64,000 nt of DNA, taken from contig NZ_JMMA01000002.1 of the NCBI RefSeq assembly GCF_000686125.1, forward strand, positions 496,001-560,000, written 5' to 3'. Below the pieces are notes generated by a model that was given only the letters and a program-made list of their open reading frames with translations, ran no database searches and was not told the origin of the DNA. The position numbers were made by a program, and so were the translations under genes. Each line of letters opens with the position of its first letter. Within the stretch, counting starts at the first letter, position 1. Shown here in pieces: positions 62,540 through 64,000 of the stretch. The DNA comes from Ruminococcus sp. NK3A76 (GTDB lineage Bacteria > Bacillota > Clostridia > Oscillospirales > Ruminococcaceae).

Positions 62540-64000
62540 CAATCCCATTAAGTCACCCCATTCCCGCCAGCACTCCACTTATAAAAATACAATAAAACTC
62601 TAATATAAGGATATCAAGGCGCAGCAAAGCTGACGGTCATTTTGCCGCCTGAAAAAATATGAATTTCTCGGTCAGGCTATCCTGTAATTAAAATACACGT
62701 CCCGCCTTGCACCCTTTATTCGTGGTTTGTCTCGTCCTTTTCGGATCGGCAGTATGAATGCTGATATGAGTGCAGAAATGTCAGACTGAATAACCTTCCC
62801 CGATAAAAAGTTTCTGCATATCTGCACCGCCTGAGAAAGGTTTATCCTGTAGGCGTATTTCCTGCCATTTTTTGAACGCTTGATATCAACTTGACCTGTG
62901 ATAAGCTGGCAAAAGTTGTACATCACCATTCTTGCATATATTTCCTGAAGTACACTGTCGGTTTTCTTAGAGTGATAATAATTCAGACCTATCGTGTGTT
63001 TCAGATCTCTGAATGATGTTTCTATCCCCCAGCGCATACCGTAGAGCTTTTTGATCTCAATAGGCGGAAACTTTTCCTTCGGCAGATTTGTCATTATGAC
63101 CTCATATTTTTCCTTGACCTTAAAGCGGACTATTCTTATCGGCAGCTCATAAAACTGTGGAGGAGCAGTGCGGTCAAAGCTTCTTGGAAGATAATCAAAT
63201 GCAGTTGTGATATGCTTTATCCTGTGATCATTATTCATCATTTCTTTGATATCTTGAGTATATCTTCTGGTTAATTGCAGCGTTATGCACTCATCAAAAA
63301 ATCTGTCCGGCAGACCAAGTCCGGCAGCAATACCTCTGCTGTCAATATCCTGTACCCTTATCAGAAACCTGTGCCCCGATTCGATAATATGCGCCATATC
63401 ATTGTATGACTCGTATCCTCTGTCAGCAATAAAAATGATAGGGATATCGTCATTTCGGTGCTTTTCGACCATTTCGATAAATGCCTCTCTTTCATCGCAG
63501 TTACGCTTTTTCTTGATCACAACATCTGTATATGTATGCCGCAAAAGGTCATACATGGCGTTGATGTGAAACAGATTGTAGTGCCTGCCGTTTGGATTAG
63601 AAAAATATGATGCCCGGTCATCGGGATTGGTAGGCACATGAGAATCAGAGCCGTCAACAGCAAAAAGACGGTAGCCCTTATACAGATATTTTTTCTTGTT
63701 ATCCGTAGTCGCTGAAACCAATCGGTCAAACAGAGCTTCAAACGCAGATGGCTTTATCTTAGCCCGAGCCTGAACAAAGGCAGAAGGCGTAGGGGTATTC
63801 TTTTTGAAATCAAAATACGGCAGCAACTCGTGAGAGAGCGATCTGTCTTCCATAAGAAGCAGAGCCTTGAAAATATCCCGGGGCTTGAATTTGCCTTTTC
63901 GGGTAAAATTGCTTTTTGATGAAACGAAAAATTCATCACGCTGCGAACAGATAACGTCAATAATATCCCATAAAGTTTTTCTCAATCTTCCTGCATATTT
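62540..64000 (-). mobile_element. IS4-like insertion sequence, copy 2 (partial in window)
   Basis: A direct repeat of copy 1 offset by 1625 bp, beginning with the same 16-bp left repeat at 62540. The parts compared are identical. The right end lies beyond the window. Confidence 0.9.
62672..64000 (-). CDS. IS4-family DDE transposase (copy 2, 5' end beyond window)
   Basis: The same 443-residue transposase as copy 1, in the same direction. By the 1625-bp offset its ATG is expected at 64003, just outside the window, so only the first codon is missing. Motifs and stop are identical to copy 1. Confidence 0.9.
   Translation of the reverse strand, partial: KYAGRLRKTLWDIIDVICSQRDEFFVSSKSNFTRKGKFKPRDIFKALLLMEDRSLSHELLPYFDFKKNTPTPSAFVQARAKIKPSAFEALFDRLVSATTDNKKKYLYKGYRLFAVDGSDSHVPTNPDDRASYFSNPNGRHYNLFHINAMYDLLRHTYTDVVIKKKRNCDEREAFIEMVEKHRNDDIPIIFIADRGYESYNDMAHIIESGHRFLIRVQDIDSRGIAAGLGLPDRFFDECITLQLTRRYTQDIKEMMNNDHRIKHITTAFDYLPRSFDRTAPPQFYELPIRIVRFKVKEKYEVIMTNLPKEKFPPIEIKKLYGMRWGIETSFRDLKHTIGLNYYHSKKTDSVLQEIYARMVMYNFCQLITGQVDIKRSKNGRKYAYRINLSQAVQICRNFLSGKVIQSDISALISAFILPIRKGRDKPRIKGARRDVYFNYRIA

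Overview
The window looks like chromosome of an anaerobic gut or rumen Firmicute close to Ruminococcus (Oscillospiraceae). This is inferred from NADP-type glutamate dehydrogenase, a lipoprotein GH5 glycosidase, SipW-type signal peptidases, strong AGGAGG ribosome sites, and TTGACA-17-TATAAT promoters that recur at exact or near consensus. Base composition is moderate except in a few AT-rich patches. No rRNA, tRNA or CRISPR array was seen.

Layout. 1-3100: end of a Ser/Asp-rich protein, a UDP-sugar pyrophosphorylase and gdhA (both minus strand). 3300-6200: an envelope operon with two membrane proteins, PspA/IM30 and a GIDE-like membrane protein. 6250-10300: a CsbB-like glycosyltransferase coupled to a YfhO protein. 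10310-13190: SH3-like protein, YgjP metalloprotease, small protein, GH5 lipoprotein.

13280-36900 is the most unusual block. Three TasA/camelysin-like precursors (AWF-type motif after the N-terminal membrane segment) lead into a secreted 3448-residue protein with many GGLxG (GLUG-type) repeats, then another AWF protein with its own consensus promoter. A further consensus promoter opens a tightly packed operon: a degenerate EAL-domain protein, a membrane-anchored TasA-like protein, a SipW-type signal peptidase, a membrane-anchored McrB-like AAA+ ATPase, a membrane protein, a 750-residue coiled-coil protein whose N-terminus resembles the DUF2357/McrC side of McrBC systems, a second SipW-type signal peptidase, and small accessory proteins. 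I read this as a candidate uncharacterised surface-fibre or giant-adhesin export and assembly system in which an McrB-like ATPase pair has been recruited to the membrane. That function is inference.

36900-46040 is mostly housekeeping: metY, a small membrane protein, a probable small RNA (minus strand, about 39082-39231), a P2-type cation ATPase, murA with a long structured leader, a YycJ-type hydrolase, rlmH (which appears to start on ATA) and surE. About 46300-50450 is a decayed integrative mobilizable element: large serine recombinase, TnpW-like protein, small coiled-coil protein, and a MobA/MobL relaxase with an in-frame amber codon. 50500-55095 is an ABC exporter (permease frameshifted) followed by an ECF sigma factor and its probable anti-sigma partner. 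55419-56557 is a tandem-GNAT gene split by a 174-bp MITE; a related 193-bp copy sits at 46082-46274. 56646-60070 holds a DUF5662-like protein and an OmpR-type two-component system. The window ends with a LacI-family regulator truncated by a directly repeated pair of 1615-bp IS4-like elements separated by 10 bp.
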